In this document: in pieces, positions 1 to 32,692 of the stretch | Layout: the number at the start of each line of letters is the position of its first letter | How positions within the stretch are numbered: position 1 is the stretch's first letter | Assembly (NCBI GenBank): GCA_020284085.1 | Contig: JACEVL010000432.1 | Location: 270,001-334,000 of the forward strand | Reading direction: 5' to 3' | DNA: 64,000 bases | Origin: Aporrectodea caliginosa | Lineage: Eukaryota > Annelida > Clitellata > Crassiclitellata > Lumbricidae | Made by a program: the position numbers and the translations under genes | The notes under the pieces: model-generated | The model's input: the letters and a program-made list of their open reading frames with translations, nothing else | What the model was told of the DNA's origin: nothing | The model's database searches: none

Positions 1-113
1 GATTTTGATGGTGGCGGTGGTTATGTTGATGATGATGGTGATGGTGATGAGGAGGAGGAGCAGGAAAAGGAGGAAGAATTGACGACGACGACGACGATGA
101 TGATGATGATGAT
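1..113. repeat. GGT/GAT then GAC/GAT microsatellite in intron 1 of gene B
   Basis: Imperfect trinucleotide tract (GGT, GAT, GAG) followed by GAC and GAT runs. It lies about 40 bases inside intron 1 of gene B on the minus strand. Gene A has a (GAT)n tract at the same relative place (23621-23741), so the tract probably predates the A/B duplication. Confidence 0.85.
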
Positions 114-154
114 ATTATACTGAAGAGCATCAGTAACACATCATAGTAACTCAC

Positions 155-908
155 TTCTGGCCTGTTTCTGTATCTCCTCAAGTATCAAATTAATTTCATC
201 ATCAGCCGCCGGTGACGTAAAGCCTTCAGGCACCGCGTTCATCGTCGTTAGCATAAAGATGGCTGTCCAGCCGTTCGCTTCGACCATCTCCTTCGCTGCT
301 AATCCCTTCTCGAAGGACGTTTCCTCGGATGTCGTTATAATGGCCACCCTTTCCCACTTATAGGCTTTCATGAGCGCAATGAGGCCCAGGAAGGCAGATG
401 GTCCGTAGTACTCCATCGTCAGAAAGGTCGGAATTGACAAGTGGCTACGTCTGTGGTTCGTTTTGCAACCAATCGCTATGAACGGTATATTCAGCGTCTT
501 TGAGATGATCCCCAACAGGTCACAGACTTTCTCGCAGTACCCTCCGAAAATGACGTGCGTGTCTTCGTTGTGGTTAGTCCAGTGGTCGTAGAATAATTTT
601 GCTGTCATGCCGGACAAACACTGGTTGTCATCTAGATGCCACGTGACGTTGAAGTCTTGCAGAGTTGCGCGTCTGTCGATCGTTTTCAACGCGACAACAA
701 TGACACTTGCCGTCCGATTGGAAATGGCGTCATTTGTATTGGCTGGTATTAAGAACAACATGTACAGTGTCGGCTTTGGCGTTTGCGCCTCGACTCCGGA
801 TTCTATCCGGAGACTGAGGATGATCCAGACTACTAGCGCCGAACGTAGAACTGACGCGTTAGAATCGACTGACAGTAGATGCATTCTTACAATACGAGAG
901 GCCAACAT
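155..908 (-). CDS. Gene B, exon 1: ANF-receptor-type ligand-binding ectodomain of a receptor guanylate cyclase (partial)
   Basis: First coding exon of a natriuretic-peptide-receptor-like membrane receptor; later exons lie beyond the left edge. It starts with a hydrophobic signal peptide (LRSALVVWIIL). The ANF-receptor fold follows, with LFLIPANTNDA, an N-glycosylation site NRT, VIFGGYCEKVCDLL and the subdomain-linker-like YKWERVAIITT. It ends at KQARS with donor A|GTGAGT in phase 1, exactly like exon 1 of gene A (23778-24498), to which it is closely similar along its whole length. ATG 908 lies about 70 bases below a TATAAATA box. An alternative start is the ATG at 884 (MHLLSV), which aligns with the start of gene A. 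The ligand is unknown. Family assignment is firm, since receptor guanylate cyclases share this fold; whether B keeps an active cyclase cannot be seen here. Confidence 0.9.
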
Positions 909-949
909 GTAAATGGTAAACGCAAAGCTCTTCCCTTTCTTCTAGAACT

Positions 950-1256
950 CAGTTATATGTTATCATTGCTTACCCTATTTATAGTCCATGCTCACTTGAT
1001 ATTCTGACTATTAATCGTAAAACGGTAAAGCCCAGAAACCTACATATACAGAAATTGCCCGTAGAACCTCATTCTTCAAAGAATTGCTTCGTTTTTAACA
1101 ATGTTTATGTCTTAAACTCAAGAATATAAATTTTGTCGACTTCATTCCTTCGGTTATCGGAGAAAACGTCATAAATTAATTGTGACGTAACGTTACATAA
1201 TTATGCAAGCGAGTTCATTATTGTTGACGTCACGCATGGCGAAAGTGTCTTTTCAA
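950..1256 (-). promoter_or_regulatory. Gene B promoter: TATA box and CRE-like sites, conserved with gene A
   Basis: On the minus strand a TATAAATA box sits at 976-983, about 70 bases above ATG 908. Upstream are a full palindromic CRE, TGACGTCA (1225-1232), and further TGACGT half-sites near 1165-1172 and 1183-1190. About 300 bases here align with the region above gene A (24600-24900). The shared elements include TCAAGTGA, the TATA box with GGGTAA, AACGTCATAAATTA, TTGTGACGTA and GTCACGCATG. cAMP/CREB-type control is inferred from motif identity only. Confidence 0.65.
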
Positions 1257-1867
1257 ATCTATTATAGAGGGGGCCTGTATATATTTGCAGATTGTGATTA
1301 ATATTATTGTTACTGTCATTGTTATTATTATTATCGTTATTTATTTTTATTGATTGCTTACCGAAACCCGTCTTTCTAAAGACCAGAGCGTTTCGACCAA
1401 CTGTTATCCCTTCAATTAGACATAATTTTAGTTTTAGCTGCGTGTTGTAACCTGCGGACGTTTGACAATACAAGTTAACCGTTGAATTACAATACAGTAC
1501 AATACAATACAATACAACTTGTATTTGTAACGCGCCTTAATAAAACAGAGTCTTGCTCAAAGGATGCGCTACAATGTAGTTACTAATGCAATAACTATAG
1601 CTAAAGATTTATACCGCGCTTTAACAAAAACAAATCTTGCACGAGAGCGCGTTTCGCTACATTCCTAGTCATAGTGCAATGAGCATAGGCCTAGATGAGT
1701 TCTGAATTTTGATTTTAGCTGATTGAGCAACAGATATGCATTGACGAACTGAAGTTCAAAGACTGTTCCATTCTTTGGGTCCTGACTCCTGAGACTGAGA
1801 AGGCACGATTACCAAACTTCAGGTTTGTGTGAGGTACAGTCAAATCCTCTGGCGTGGACGATCGGAG

Positions 1868-2187
1868 CAGTGGCGTAACTAGGGGTTCGTGCGCCCGGGG
1901 GCAAGAATTTTCCTGAAATTTTTTTCCTTAGTTCCGCCAACATTTCTGATGACTTTTTTTGCTTTTCCCTCTTTACTCTTTTTTCCCTGAAGAAAATTGT
2001 CACAAGCCTCATTTTGTGCCCCCCACACCCGCGCCCCGTGCAAGATTCATGTATAATAGTGTTACTTTTTACTTTTTTTCACTATTCGTGCCTCATTTCC
2101 TTCACAAAAAATTATCAGAAGCCTAATTTTGCGCCTCCCTGCCCTGCGCCCGGGGGCGGCCCCTCTGCCCCCCTCGTTACGCCACTG
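1868..2187. mobile_element. Non-autonomous hAT-type transposon (MITE)
   Basis: Terminal inverted repeats CAGTGGCGTAACTAGGGG and CAGTGGCGTAACGAGGGG bound a 320-bp element with no ORF. It is flanked by a perfect 8-bp target duplication, GATCGGAG (1860-1867 and 2188-2195). An 8-bp duplication with CAG...CTG ends is the hAT hallmark. Confidence 0.93.
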
Positions 2188-3106
2188 GATCGGAGTGACG
2201 ACTTGAATGCGTTACGACGAAAGGGTTGATCAGTTATCTTATCCGATGTTCCCGCAGTGCGTTTGCAGGCAGTTCAATAAAGTACTTGCATACTTACTTA
2301 CTGATTCTCAAATTGCTAAAGCGCTACTCTGAAGCTAAGAGCAGGGCACCGACTTATTCACGAGCACTGCTAGAATCAGAGGAATTTCCAGAGATGTCCA
2401 GTGGAGGTCCGAGTCCGGTTACCAGAGAGACCAGAGATGTTCGCAATGTTCGGCCCCAATCCCAGGTAACTGACTTCCTTCTTTGCCTCTTGCTCATTCG
2501 ACGCAGCCAATGCTACGGCTGCTGGCGAGGATGATGATGCGTAACCTTGGCAACGTCATCGGCTGAGATGCTTCGAGAATACGATTCTTCATGAATCAAT
2601 ATTCTAGAACCGTTGCTACATCGGAACACTAATTGATAGGATATGTTTAGAACTGTGTGCGCCTTCACTCAGTGTTGTATAAAAAGTGTTGAATTGAATT
2701 GAATTGAAAGTTGAATTGAATTTGAAAAATGACATTATTCAGACTAAACAACGGTAACGATTCGATGAAACTGAAGAACACTGACGAAATGCCGACATCA
2801 ATAGAAGATTTCGACAAACTCGGTGCATTTATCATTTTTTTCAATTTTCTGACAATCAGTGCGCATAACATTTCTAACAAAATGCACAAGTTGATAGCGT
2901 TCCGGATTAGTTGATCTGTTCAGGCCATAATTGAATTGCTGTGGAGACAAAATCATTGTGTGAACTGCATCGGTTACGCTAAGATCTCGTTAGCAACATG
3001 GTTTTACTAACATGGTTTACATTGACATACACACACGCCATAAAAGGATGCAGTCAGCCACGGCCGACCTCTACCGAAAGAACCCTTAACCACTTTAGGT
3101 TTAGTT
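2188..3106. other. Region between gene B and the 3' end of gene A: repeats only
   Basis: No gene recognised. It holds a LINE-like 3' end (about 2255-2310, ending AATAAAG then a TTAC repeat), a dispersed repeat at about 2330-2460 also found inverted at 10386-10510, and a short GAATT run (2693-2720). The 3' untranslated part of gene A must lie here, but no clear minus-strand AATAAA was found close to the stop at 3107. Confidence 0.5.
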
Positions 3107-24491
<21,385 letters not shown>

Positions 24492-24498
<7 letters not shown>

Positions 24499-24536
24499 AT
24501 ATTAGAAGATTGAATCTGCTCACGAGAGGCTAACAT
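24492..24536 (-). promoter_or_regulatory. Upstream ORF overlapping the gene A start codon
   Basis: ATG at 24536 begins MLASR, matching the start of gene B, but diverges and stops after 14 codons in TGTTAA. That stop overlaps the gene A start ATG at 24498. The distance from TATA to this ATG (about 70) equals that in gene B, so the ancestral start was displaced and now forms a uORF. Translational dampening is inference. Confidence 0.55.
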
Positions 24537-24594
24537 GTGAACGACGTTAGTGCATTCGATCTCTACCGCAATTCACCGCAAGAATGTGATCATT

Positions 24595-24900
24595 CGTTAC
24601 CCTATATAAAACCCCTATTCACTTGATCTGCCTATTCTGGTTATTAGAATAATTCGTAATTCCGTTAAACCTAGAAACTTACATAAACAGAAGTTGCTTT
24701 TAAAATCGCATTCTTCGCTGAAACAAGAAGCATTTAACAACGTTTTTGCCTCGAGCTCAATAAACAAATTTTTCGTTGACTTCGTTAAGTCAGTTGTCGT
24801 AGAACAACGTCATAAATTATAATTGTGACGTAGCGTTAAATAAATAATTTGAATTAAGCTTTTTTGATGTCACGCATGACGAAAGTGTCTTTTGAAAATG
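24595..24900 (-). promoter_or_regulatory. Gene A promoter, conserved with gene B
   Basis: Minus strand: TCAAGTGA, TTTATATA box at 24603-24610, then GGGTAA. Upstream are TGACGTAG, AACGTCATAAATTA and a CRE-like TGATGTCACGCATG (24865-24878). It aligns with 950-1256, but the palindromic CRE of gene B has one change here (TGATGTCA). Confidence 0.65.
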
Positions 24901-25014
24901 ATTGCAGATTGGGCGCGTTTATGTAGGCCTACACATCATTTGTAGTAGTAGTGGACGTGGTAGTATTATTGCAGGTGGAAGTTGTATTAGTAGCAGTAGG
25001 CCCCCTAATGGTGA

Positions 25015-25091
25015 TGGTAGTGGTGGTGGTGGTGGTGGTGGTGGTGGTGGTGGTGGTGGTGGTGGTGGTGGTGGTGGTGGTGGTGGTGGTG

Positions 25092-25142
<51 letters not shown>

Positions 25143-25225
25143 CTAGTAGTAGTAGTAGTGGTGGTGGTGGTGGTGGCGGCGGCGGCGGCGGCGGCGGTGG
25201 TGGTGGTGGTGGTAGTAGTAGTAGA
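25015..25225. repeat. (GGT)n/(AGT)n/(GGC)n microsatellite
   Basis: About 210 bases of purine-rich trinucleotides, just beyond the gene A promoter. Gly and Val homopolymer frames are artefacts. Confidence 0.97.
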
Positions 25226-25372
25226 AGCAGTGGTAGTTGATGGTGTTGTTGGTGTTTGTGTAATACAAGTTATTAGTTGTTGTAGTAGTAGTAAATTAAT
25301 TTGAAAATAACTGATTGTTGATTATTTCCTGTAAGTCTTCTGTTATTGTTGAATCAATAAACGGCTGCTTGG

Positions 25373-25430
<58 letters not shown>

Positions 25431-25432
25431 AA
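25373..25432. repeat. (GATT)n microsatellite
   Basis: About 15 GATT units following AATCAATAAACGGCTG, a likely poly(GATT) retroelement tail. Confidence 0.95.
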
Positions 25433-25660
25433 TTGATAGTACTGACATTTTTTAGATTCTTAGATCGTCCTAGTTACATTAATGAATTCACCTCGAAAGC
25501 GCAGGTCCCTGGAGAAAGTTAAATCTTCGGTTCTTTGGAAAATGAGACAAGAGAAAGAGAATGGTTGTCTGTTGGTCATGGATTCATAGATCACCAGCGT
25601 ATACGAAGAGGCACACACGTACCCAGCACACACCATCAACTGGGGCGCGGTTCATCTTTC

Positions 25661-28366
25661 TCATCTTCTTGAAACAAATCTGCCTATCGCCACATCACAA
25701 TCATTATCCTCTTTCGTTTCATTTAGATTACCATTCTTGCATGCAGCCATCTCTTGTTCACTCATCTCTGCTGTTATACCGTCTTGCATTAAACTTTGTT
25801 GATCATCACTTTCGTTTTCCTCTTCGCTTGAACTTTCAGTTTCACTTTCCTCTTCGACTTCTATCACTTTCTTTCGCTGACTCTGCAATCTCGTCGTTAC
25901 ATTCGCTTGCACATCTCCTTGTATCATTTTCACTTGTGGCACGGCTTTAAGTTCTGCAATGATTTCTGGATGCAACAAGAATCTTTCTGTGCTTCCCATT
26001 TTTGCAATACTAGCACACATCAATGTCACATAAGGTGTAAGTGAACATTTGACTTTATGCGGAATTACCTCTTCTTCCACATCGTTACAACACAGCCTTA
26101 CATCAACTTTCACCAACTTTGCAGGAATGGCATCTCCTGCCACGCATTGTAAGTTCACTTTTCCAATCTGCTCCACCTTCATGCCTTCCAGTAATTCTTC
26201 ACTAATCACCGGAACCTCTGCTCCAGAATCAATCAGTGCTTTTACTTTTATTGGTTCTTTTCCTGCTGTTCCACGAATTTCTACCTCGACGTACTGCAAT
26301 ACCACTTTCTTCAATGTTGTACTTTCATCTCTTCCAGCCATTTCTTTCTGCATTCCATTGTGCAATAGAATTTCTTTCTGAATATCAGGTGAAAGGTGAC
26401 ATTTCATCACTGACTTTACTTCAGTTTCATTGTTCTGATGTTCTGTGGCTTGACTTTCAGAATTATCAACCACTTGAATTCGATTCACCCTCGAATGTTC
26501 TTGTTTTCCATAATTTGAGGTTGTAACAGGAACTGGACAGAATTTCATCAAATGCCTGTCTGATCCACAGTTATGACAACGTTTCACCACTGCACCTCGT
26601 TGTTCGATGCTTTCTTTTCTCTTATATGGAGTAAACGATGCATTGCCTTCTCTCGCGACAAACCTTGGTGGTGATTTGTTATATACCTGACGTTGTCTGG
26701 TCATCATCGACTCTCTATTCTCATGAACAACCGGAGAATTTGGTTTCACTTCTGCACCTCTGAACTGATTTCCTGTTTCTTGATTGCTCTTCCAATGAAA
26801 ACCAAAATTTGGAGTGAACTGTTGATTTCTTTTTACATTGGGTACAAAATCAAAACTTGTCTTATTCGGAATTGCCAAACCAATTCGATTATTAACATGA
26901 ATGTCTGCTAGGTCTGCCACAACACTAGCTTCGTAACAATCAGTTCCTTCCTTCGACAATACAAACTGTAGTGGACCTGGTGGTAGTGATTCTTTCAACT
27001 TATCCGCCACTAATAAATCAAACAGCTTCTCAAAATTCTTTTCCACTTTGCGACTTTTCACATAATAGTTCAGCAAGTTCTTCAGCCTAGCTGTAAACAT
27101 TGTATACGTTTCTTCAGCTGTCTTCTTCGCATCAATAAACTTCGATCTGTACTCTCTCGGTGTCAACTTGAATTCTTTTAACAAGTGCTGTTTCACGACT
27201 TGATAATCGTCTAAATCATCGAATGACAATCTGTTTAGAACAGTTCTAGCTTTCGGAGTCATCAATGGCAATAGTAACTTCACCCAGAATTGTTCTTGCA
27301 CGTTGAAACTACGAAACGCATTCTCAACCGTTTCGAAATATAATGGCACCTCCATCATATCGTTTGGCATTTTAGGTAACACGTGTTTCATGGCATCACC
27401 AATTTTCTTTATTTTCGAAACCATCGTTTCACTTTCTTCCTGTTTCCTTTTCTGTTCTTCTCGTTCTTCTTCTCTTCTTTGCTCTTGAGCTTCTCTATTT
27501 CGCTTCTCCTCTTTGAGTTGTGCTTCTTTTAATGCTATTTTTTGTTGTTCCAACTTTAAACGTTCTTGTCTTTCCTCTTCCGCCTTCTCCATGCTTTCTT
27601 TCTGTAATTTCAGTTCTTCTTGTCTAACCTGTTCTGCTCGCTCCAACTCTGAAATTCGCACTTTTTCCTTTTCTTCTTCACGTAGTCTCTTCTCTTCAAT
27701 CTGTTGCTGACGTATCTCTTCGTCACTTTTCCGCGCCTTTTCAAATTCAATCATCTGCTCTAATCTTCTCCTTTCAGCATCTTCTCTATCTTTTCTCAAT
27801 TGCTCTAATTGAATTTCAAATTGCTGCCTTTGCAATTCTTCTTTCTCTCTTTGAAGACGTAATTCTTCCAGTCTTACATTTTCTGCTTTCTCTTCTTTTT
27901 CTCTCTGAAGACGTTCTGCCTTCTCTTCCTTTTCTCTCTGAAGACGTTCTGCCTTCTCTTCCTTTTCTCTCTGAAGACGTAATTCTTCCTGTCGCATTTC
28001 TTTCTCTTCTTGTCTCCGTTTCTCCTCTTTCTCTTTCTCTTCTTGTCTTCGTATCTCCTCTCTTTCTTTCTCTTCTTGTCTTCGTTTCTCCTCTCTTTCT
28101 TCTTTCATCATCATCCACTGCATCATCATCTCCATAGACATAAGTCCAGGCGGTTTTTCAATAACCTTTTCCACAACACCGCCGACAGCACCTTCTTCTT
28201 CTGCTTCTTCCTTAAGCCAGACTTCAGCTAGCGCTTCTAACATGTCTTCACGTGACATATCTTCCAGTTGCTTTTCTTCAAAACCAGCCTTTAACAAGCG
28301 CTGTTTTAATCTTTCAGAAGACATCTTCTTCAGTTCTGCTTGTTTTTTGACACTTAATTTCTCCAT
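25661..28366 (-). CDS. Retroelement gag-protease ORF (901 residues, intact)
   Basis: Starts with a SAP-like helical segment (MSSERLKQRLLKAGF), then roughly residues 85-320 of highly charged coiled coil (REEKRRQEEKE repeats). A gag capsid-like region follows (about 330-540; PLYFETVENAFRSF, AEETYTMFTARLKNLL). Next is a CCHC zinc knuckle, CHNCGSDRHLMKFC (near residue 595), then a retropepsin-like aspartic protease with LIDSGAEVPVIS (near residue 710) and an acidic C-terminus. This resembles gypsy-type gag-pro of marine invertebrates. No reverse transcriptase, RNase H or integrase follows, and no second LTR was found. It is an uninterrupted frame, so either a recent truncated insertion or a co-opted gene. 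It occupies the gap where the upstream exons of fragment D would be expected. Confidence 0.85.
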   Translation of the reverse strand: MEKLSVKKQAELKKMSSERLKQRLLKAGFEEKQLEDMSREDMLEALAEVWLKEEAEEEGAVGGVVEKVIEKPPGLMSMEMMMQWMMMKEEREEKRRQEEKEREEIRRQEEKEKEEKRRQEEKEMRQEELRLQREKEEKAERLQREKEEKAERLQREKEEKAENVRLEELRLQREKEELQRQQFEIQLEQLRKDREDAERRRLEQMIEFEKARKSDEEIRQQQIEEKRLREEEKEKVRISELERAEQVRQEELKLQKESMEKAEEERQERLKLEQQKIALKEAQLKEEKRNREAQEQRREEEREEQKRKQEESETMVSKIKKIGDAMKHVLPKMPNDMMEVPLYFETVENAFRSFNVQEQFWVKLLLPLMTPKARTVLNRLSFDDLDDYQVVKQHLLKEFKLTPREYRSKFIDAKKTAEETYTMFTARLKNLLNYYVKSRKVEKNFEKLFDLLVADKLKESLPPGPLQFVLSKEGTDCYEASVVADLADIHVNNRIGLAIPNKTSFDFVPNVKRNQQFTPNFGFHWKSNQETGNQFRGAEVKPNSPVVHENRESMMTRQRQVYNKSPPRFVAREGNASFTPYKRKESIEQRGAVVKRCHNCGSDRHLMKFCPVPVTTSNYGKQEHSRVNRIQVVDNSESQATEHQNNETEVKSVMKCHLSPDIQKEILLHNGMQKEMAGRDESTTLKKVVLQYVEVEIRGTAGKEPIKVKALIDSGAEVPVISEELLEGMKVEQIGKVNLQCVAGDAIPAKLVKVDVRLCCNDVEEEVIPHKVKCSLTPYVTLMCASIAKMGSTERFLLHPEIIAELKAVPQVKMIQGDVQANVTTRLQSQRKKVIEVEEESETESSSEEENESDDQQSLMQDGITAEMSEQEMAACKNGNLNETKEDNDCDVAIGRFVSRR

Positions 28367-28535
28367 CTTACTTCTTTACTTCAGTGCTGTCCTTTCTGGA
28401 AAACACGAGTTTTCTTTTGTGTTTGAAGTATTGGGGATTGTTCTTTGTTTGATAACAACCAACTTTTATACCTTTGTCGTTGAGGCTTTCGTTGTCGTAG
28501 ATTTACCAATGATTTGAATGCGTATTCACCAGTCG

Positions 28536-28630
28536 ACGTTGTTTCGAATCCCAGACGTTGTTTCGAATCCCAGACGTTGTTTCGAATCCCAGACGTTGTT
28601 TCGAATCCCAGACGTTGTTTCGAATTCCAC
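28536..28630. repeat. 19-bp tandem repeat, 5 copies
   Basis: Five copies of GACGTTGTTTCGAATCCCA immediately upstream of the gag ORF (in its leader). The unit resembles a tRNA T-arm (TTCGAATCC). A TGTCACCAAC at 28649 could be an LTR boundary on the complementary strand, unproven. Confidence 0.9.
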
Positions 28631-28649
28631 CGCTGCTGCCACCAAATAT

Positions 28650-29456
28650 GTCACCAACTCTTTTCTTTCTTAGTTGTGACCTACCTCAAGAACTTTCCTT
28701 ATCTCTACATATAAATTGCTCAACGTCTTCTAACTGTTTAAGAATTAAATTGACACAGTTCTTTGAATGTTTCTCCTTTCTTCAAACACAGTTATTTCAA
28801 ACGTACACTTAATATCAAAGTTCTTATCAATTACCACTCAACGGTAACTTCTAACATACAGCTCTCTACTGCATTAAACCAACTACTACACTGTATTGTT
28901 CAAATTCACTGTCATCAGCAGTTTCTAAGTTTGGCGCGCTAACTGCACGTGTAAAAAGAATCTACCGTCAAAATCTATCTTTGACTAAGCGTAGGAGAAT
29001 CAACTGCGAGGACTTAGCTTGTTTGGATGTTCATCTCAGTTTCGAAACACCGGTCCTTTTGGGTAAACAACCGGTTTCGGTTTCCATATTCACATTAATC
29101 AGCTTATTCGCAGTTTTGAAAGTAGACCTATTCACTGCCTTTTCTCTCGGGGTTGCTCGCACTGAGTAGACCTATTCATTGAGGAAAGTAAGGCCAAGCA
29201 GAGTTTCAAGACCACAGGTCAGAGAGGTAGAGGCGTGACGGCTACCTCGTATTGTTTTTGCAATTGGAATATCTAGAATGACAACGAGAACATTCAGGGT
29301 AGGATGTCTTTAAGGTATTGTTCTCCGATTTGAATGAAGAGACCATCGAAGATTTGATGCATCATGATGATGTCGATATAGAAGTTATCACATTAGATAA
29401 TATAATATACCATTGCCGTAGTTCAAAGTATAGATTGCATGCACCGTTGCCTGTAG
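28650..29456. other. Leader or LTR of the gag element and a possible degenerate exon of D
   Basis: No gene recognised with confidence. The segment 29315-29430 reads NEETIEDLMHHDDVDIEVIT, which could align with the cyclase-start exon of gene A (VAEKIIAGEEIRPQRFETVT) at equal length, but no splice donor fits. Confidence 0.35.
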
Positions 29457-30039
29457 ATCAATACAAGCGGAGGTCGAGATTTTATGATGCTGACCGGTGG
29501 CTTGTCAATAAACCCCAAAGTTGATGCAGAGGCAATCTGTACGATGTCGCTCGAACTGTTGAGTTTCATAGGAACGTTCACACATCCGCGCATCGAGGGC
29601 CGAAAAATTCAAATGAAGACCACTATTCACACGGGTGAGCATTACGTTTGCAGTCAACCCCACAGGTTGGAAATTGGAAACTGGTTTAAAGTCATCGCTA
29701 GGACAGAGATTATTCTGTTCTAATGGCTCCACTTTTTTGCCGCGGAAAATCTGCTAGAAGTTTAGACATGCCATGAAAGGTTTTAAGCAGTATACTTGAA
29801 TATTTAATTTATCAATTCGCCCCTGTCTACTCTTTTCTCTGTTTCTTTCCGACCAAAAACTGCACGATAATTCCAGTACATTTCATTGAATAAACAGGTT
29901 CCGCGTATGCAGCACTCATGGGAAAACAGATGCCACAGTTACACGTCTTTGGTGAAGTGATAGCAGCAACCACTCATCTGCACTCATTTGGAAATAGTAA
30001 GTTCTTCGAATGTATCAAAGCTAGTGACTTCTATAGTGC

Positions 30040-30570
30040 CGTTATAATAATAATATACAAGGCATCAATCGATGGCGCTTCAAGCGAAATCGTATATAGG
30101 CGAGAATTGCAAACCGTTCGAGAAGTACGATCGAAACTAAATTCGTCATGAAACCAGAGAATGGGTAAGTATACGGTTGGCAAGGCATTTGAAAGAAGTG
30201 AGTTTTAAGTTCAGATGTGAAAGACAAAGAATTGAGGGAACATACGGAACGGGCCAACGAATTCCACAGCATCGGACCCACAACGAAGAGCGCCCTAAAG
30301 CCCATGGCTGACCTGAAGAGAGGCACAGACAGGGTGTGGTGTATTTTGTTTCTATGAGAGGTGACCAAGAAACCGACCTATCAGAGATAAACCGGCTGAT
30401 GCAAATAAAACATCTTGTGGACAATTTAGACAGATTCTGGGCTCTTCTTTGGACCATCTCGACAGAAGAATAAAATAAAATTTCGGTCAAAGCATCACCC
30501 GCTAGGCGAACTCGGTTAAAAACGAGTATATTTGACAGCGAAGAGATCAGGCAACGTGACAAATTTAGGA
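30040..30570 (-). mobile_element. LINE C-terminal fragment in an intron of D
   Basis: Minus strand reads NKIHHTLSVPLFRSAMGFRA and VVGPMLWNSLARSV...FTSELKTHFF, the reverse-transcriptase C-terminal pattern of CR1/jockey-like LINEs; frameshifted. Confidence 0.75.
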
Positions 30571-30909
30571 AACATAATTATCATGAGGGTAAGAATATGA
30601 AGTCACTAGAGCTTCACTCTCATGACTACCATTTGGATCTAGCTAAGGGAGCTTTCATCGTCATTATCAATATCAGCTTCATATTCATCTTCATCAAGGA
30701 TATCAACATTCTTTCGTTCCACTCTTGACGATTTTCAGCTGTTTCCCTGTTGTGGATCTTTGATTGTAGATATGATGATTCGCATCAGCGGTGTCACTCG
30801 TGATCGCTTGCCTGCAGTTAGTGGATTCAAGATCCAAAAAGGCGACGATGTTACGTTGCAGGTATCTTCATTTCACGATATTAGAAGTGATGCTGGTGGT
30901 ATGAAGTCA

Positions 30910-31017
<108 letters not shown>

Positions 31018-31472
31018 ACGACAGTGGCTACGGTGATGGTGATCACTACGACGATAGTGATGGTAATGACAGTGACGAGGATTACGTTGATTAAGATAAT
31101 AATGTCACATCTGTTGCCTATGATTATGATAATCACTATGAAAATGATTATGGTGATAACGACAACAATGCTAACGACGCTTCAGATCAACAATCTATAT
31201 TTCACTGTAAGCGACCATCGACCGAATTCTTTAGATTAGATTAGATTAGATTAGATTAAGGTTAGATTAAATTAAGAGTTTGGTGATTTTCTTGCTAATC
31301 GTTGTTGCTGCAGGGCAACTTAGTTGCGATGTACATCGTGTCGGGTAAAGAGGGATTTACGAAGCCACTGCCGAAACCCGTACAACCATCACCCACTCCA
31401 GTACCCACTGCCCGACGAAGGTCATCCACAGTCAGACGCAGATCTTCAGGATCCAAAACCCCGAAGGAATAG

Positions 31473-32692
31473 ACTCTCATTCTAGAATTTATTATATGTG
31501 CGTATATTTGCATGGATGTGCTTGTTAGCATTATTTCTATGCAGGTAAACATATTTAAGCTTGTTTATTACATGTAGACATGTACGTGTATGAGCATGTT
31601 TGTATATATGTGTGTATGTATATATTATGCTTTTATGCATGTCTGTGGGTATGTATGTATGTAGGTATGTGTATATGCACATATAACGAAGGATATTTCA
31701 CGAAGCATACTTTATTTATATATGTTGGCAGTGATTTGATGATTAGCCTTTGGAGACTTTTCTTTGACTTGTATTTTCTTTCGATCCTCATTGACGCTTG
31801 TGTGCTTTACCAATACTTTTTGTTAAAGAACTGTTGAAAGGGATAGATTATTTAATTTCAGTGTTGTACAAGGCTACGTTGCCCATGCTTTTGGAAATTA
31901 AAATTATCGATTTTTCAATTGTTTAGATTTTTGGCCATCAAGATTTCTTATTTCTGCGCTCTGTTTCTGTCTGTCTCTTTCTTTCTCTCACTCTCTCTCA
32001 ATCTGACTCTCTGTATCTTCATATCGATTGATATCTTTCTGTTCTTTTTCTTTCGAATATATATAACGATTATCTTCTTCCTCGACTTCTCCAGAATATT
32101 ACGATAATCTTGTTCTTCGTCGGCTTCTTTTTCAGAATATGATGTTCGTTTTTCATCTGCTCTCGTAGACTGCCATCTTTTAAATAATTCTATTTCCCTT
32201 TCAACATTTTCAGTTTTTGTTATTACTTTCTTTATTTCAACTTTTTTATTTACTTATTTCATGTGTTCTTATCTAGCTATTTGTAAAATAAGTTAAGCTT
32301 TAAAGTCTCGTAGAGGAACGTTGGGCAGGCGCTCATTTCTTTGAATCCGTGAACCTGTGGTGGACGAATTTGAAAGCCTTGAACCTCTGGACCAAATTCT
32401 ACTAATTGACAGGCAGAACCATTAAAGTCCTATGCAGTCAACAGTGTAGACACAACAGTTATTAGATTAGGTTTGAAGATTACCATAGCTATTACAGATT
32501 AAGAAGACACAAAGAGCTGTTCAGTTTACCCACAGAAATAAATACAAGGCTGTCTATAACCTACTGTTATCATCATAACCATAATTATTATTATTATTAT
32601 TATTACCATAACCTATTATTTATTATTATTATTATTATTTCTGTTTATTTCCTATCTCGCGTAAGATAACAATTATTTTGTTATATTATCAG
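31473..32692. other. Intergenic, no gene recognised
   Basis: AT-rich DNA with short TGTA, CT and TTA repeats. Nothing coding recognised. Confidence 0.4.

Noticed and set aside
607..912. Plus-strand 101-residue frame
   Set aside because: Antisense shadow of gene B exon 1, which has clear family motifs on the minus strand.
28536..28630. tRNA-like TTCGAATCC motif
   Set aside because: No cloverleaf or anticodon arm can be drawn around it; it is a tandem repeat unit.
28536..28630. CRISPR-like direct repeats
   Set aside because: Units are directly adjacent with no spacers, in an animal-type intron-rich genome; simple tandem repeat.
28649..29300. A 5' LTR for the gag ORF
   Set aside because: A TGTCACCAAC boundary is suggestive, but no matching second LTR was found left of 25661, so it is not listed as an LTR.
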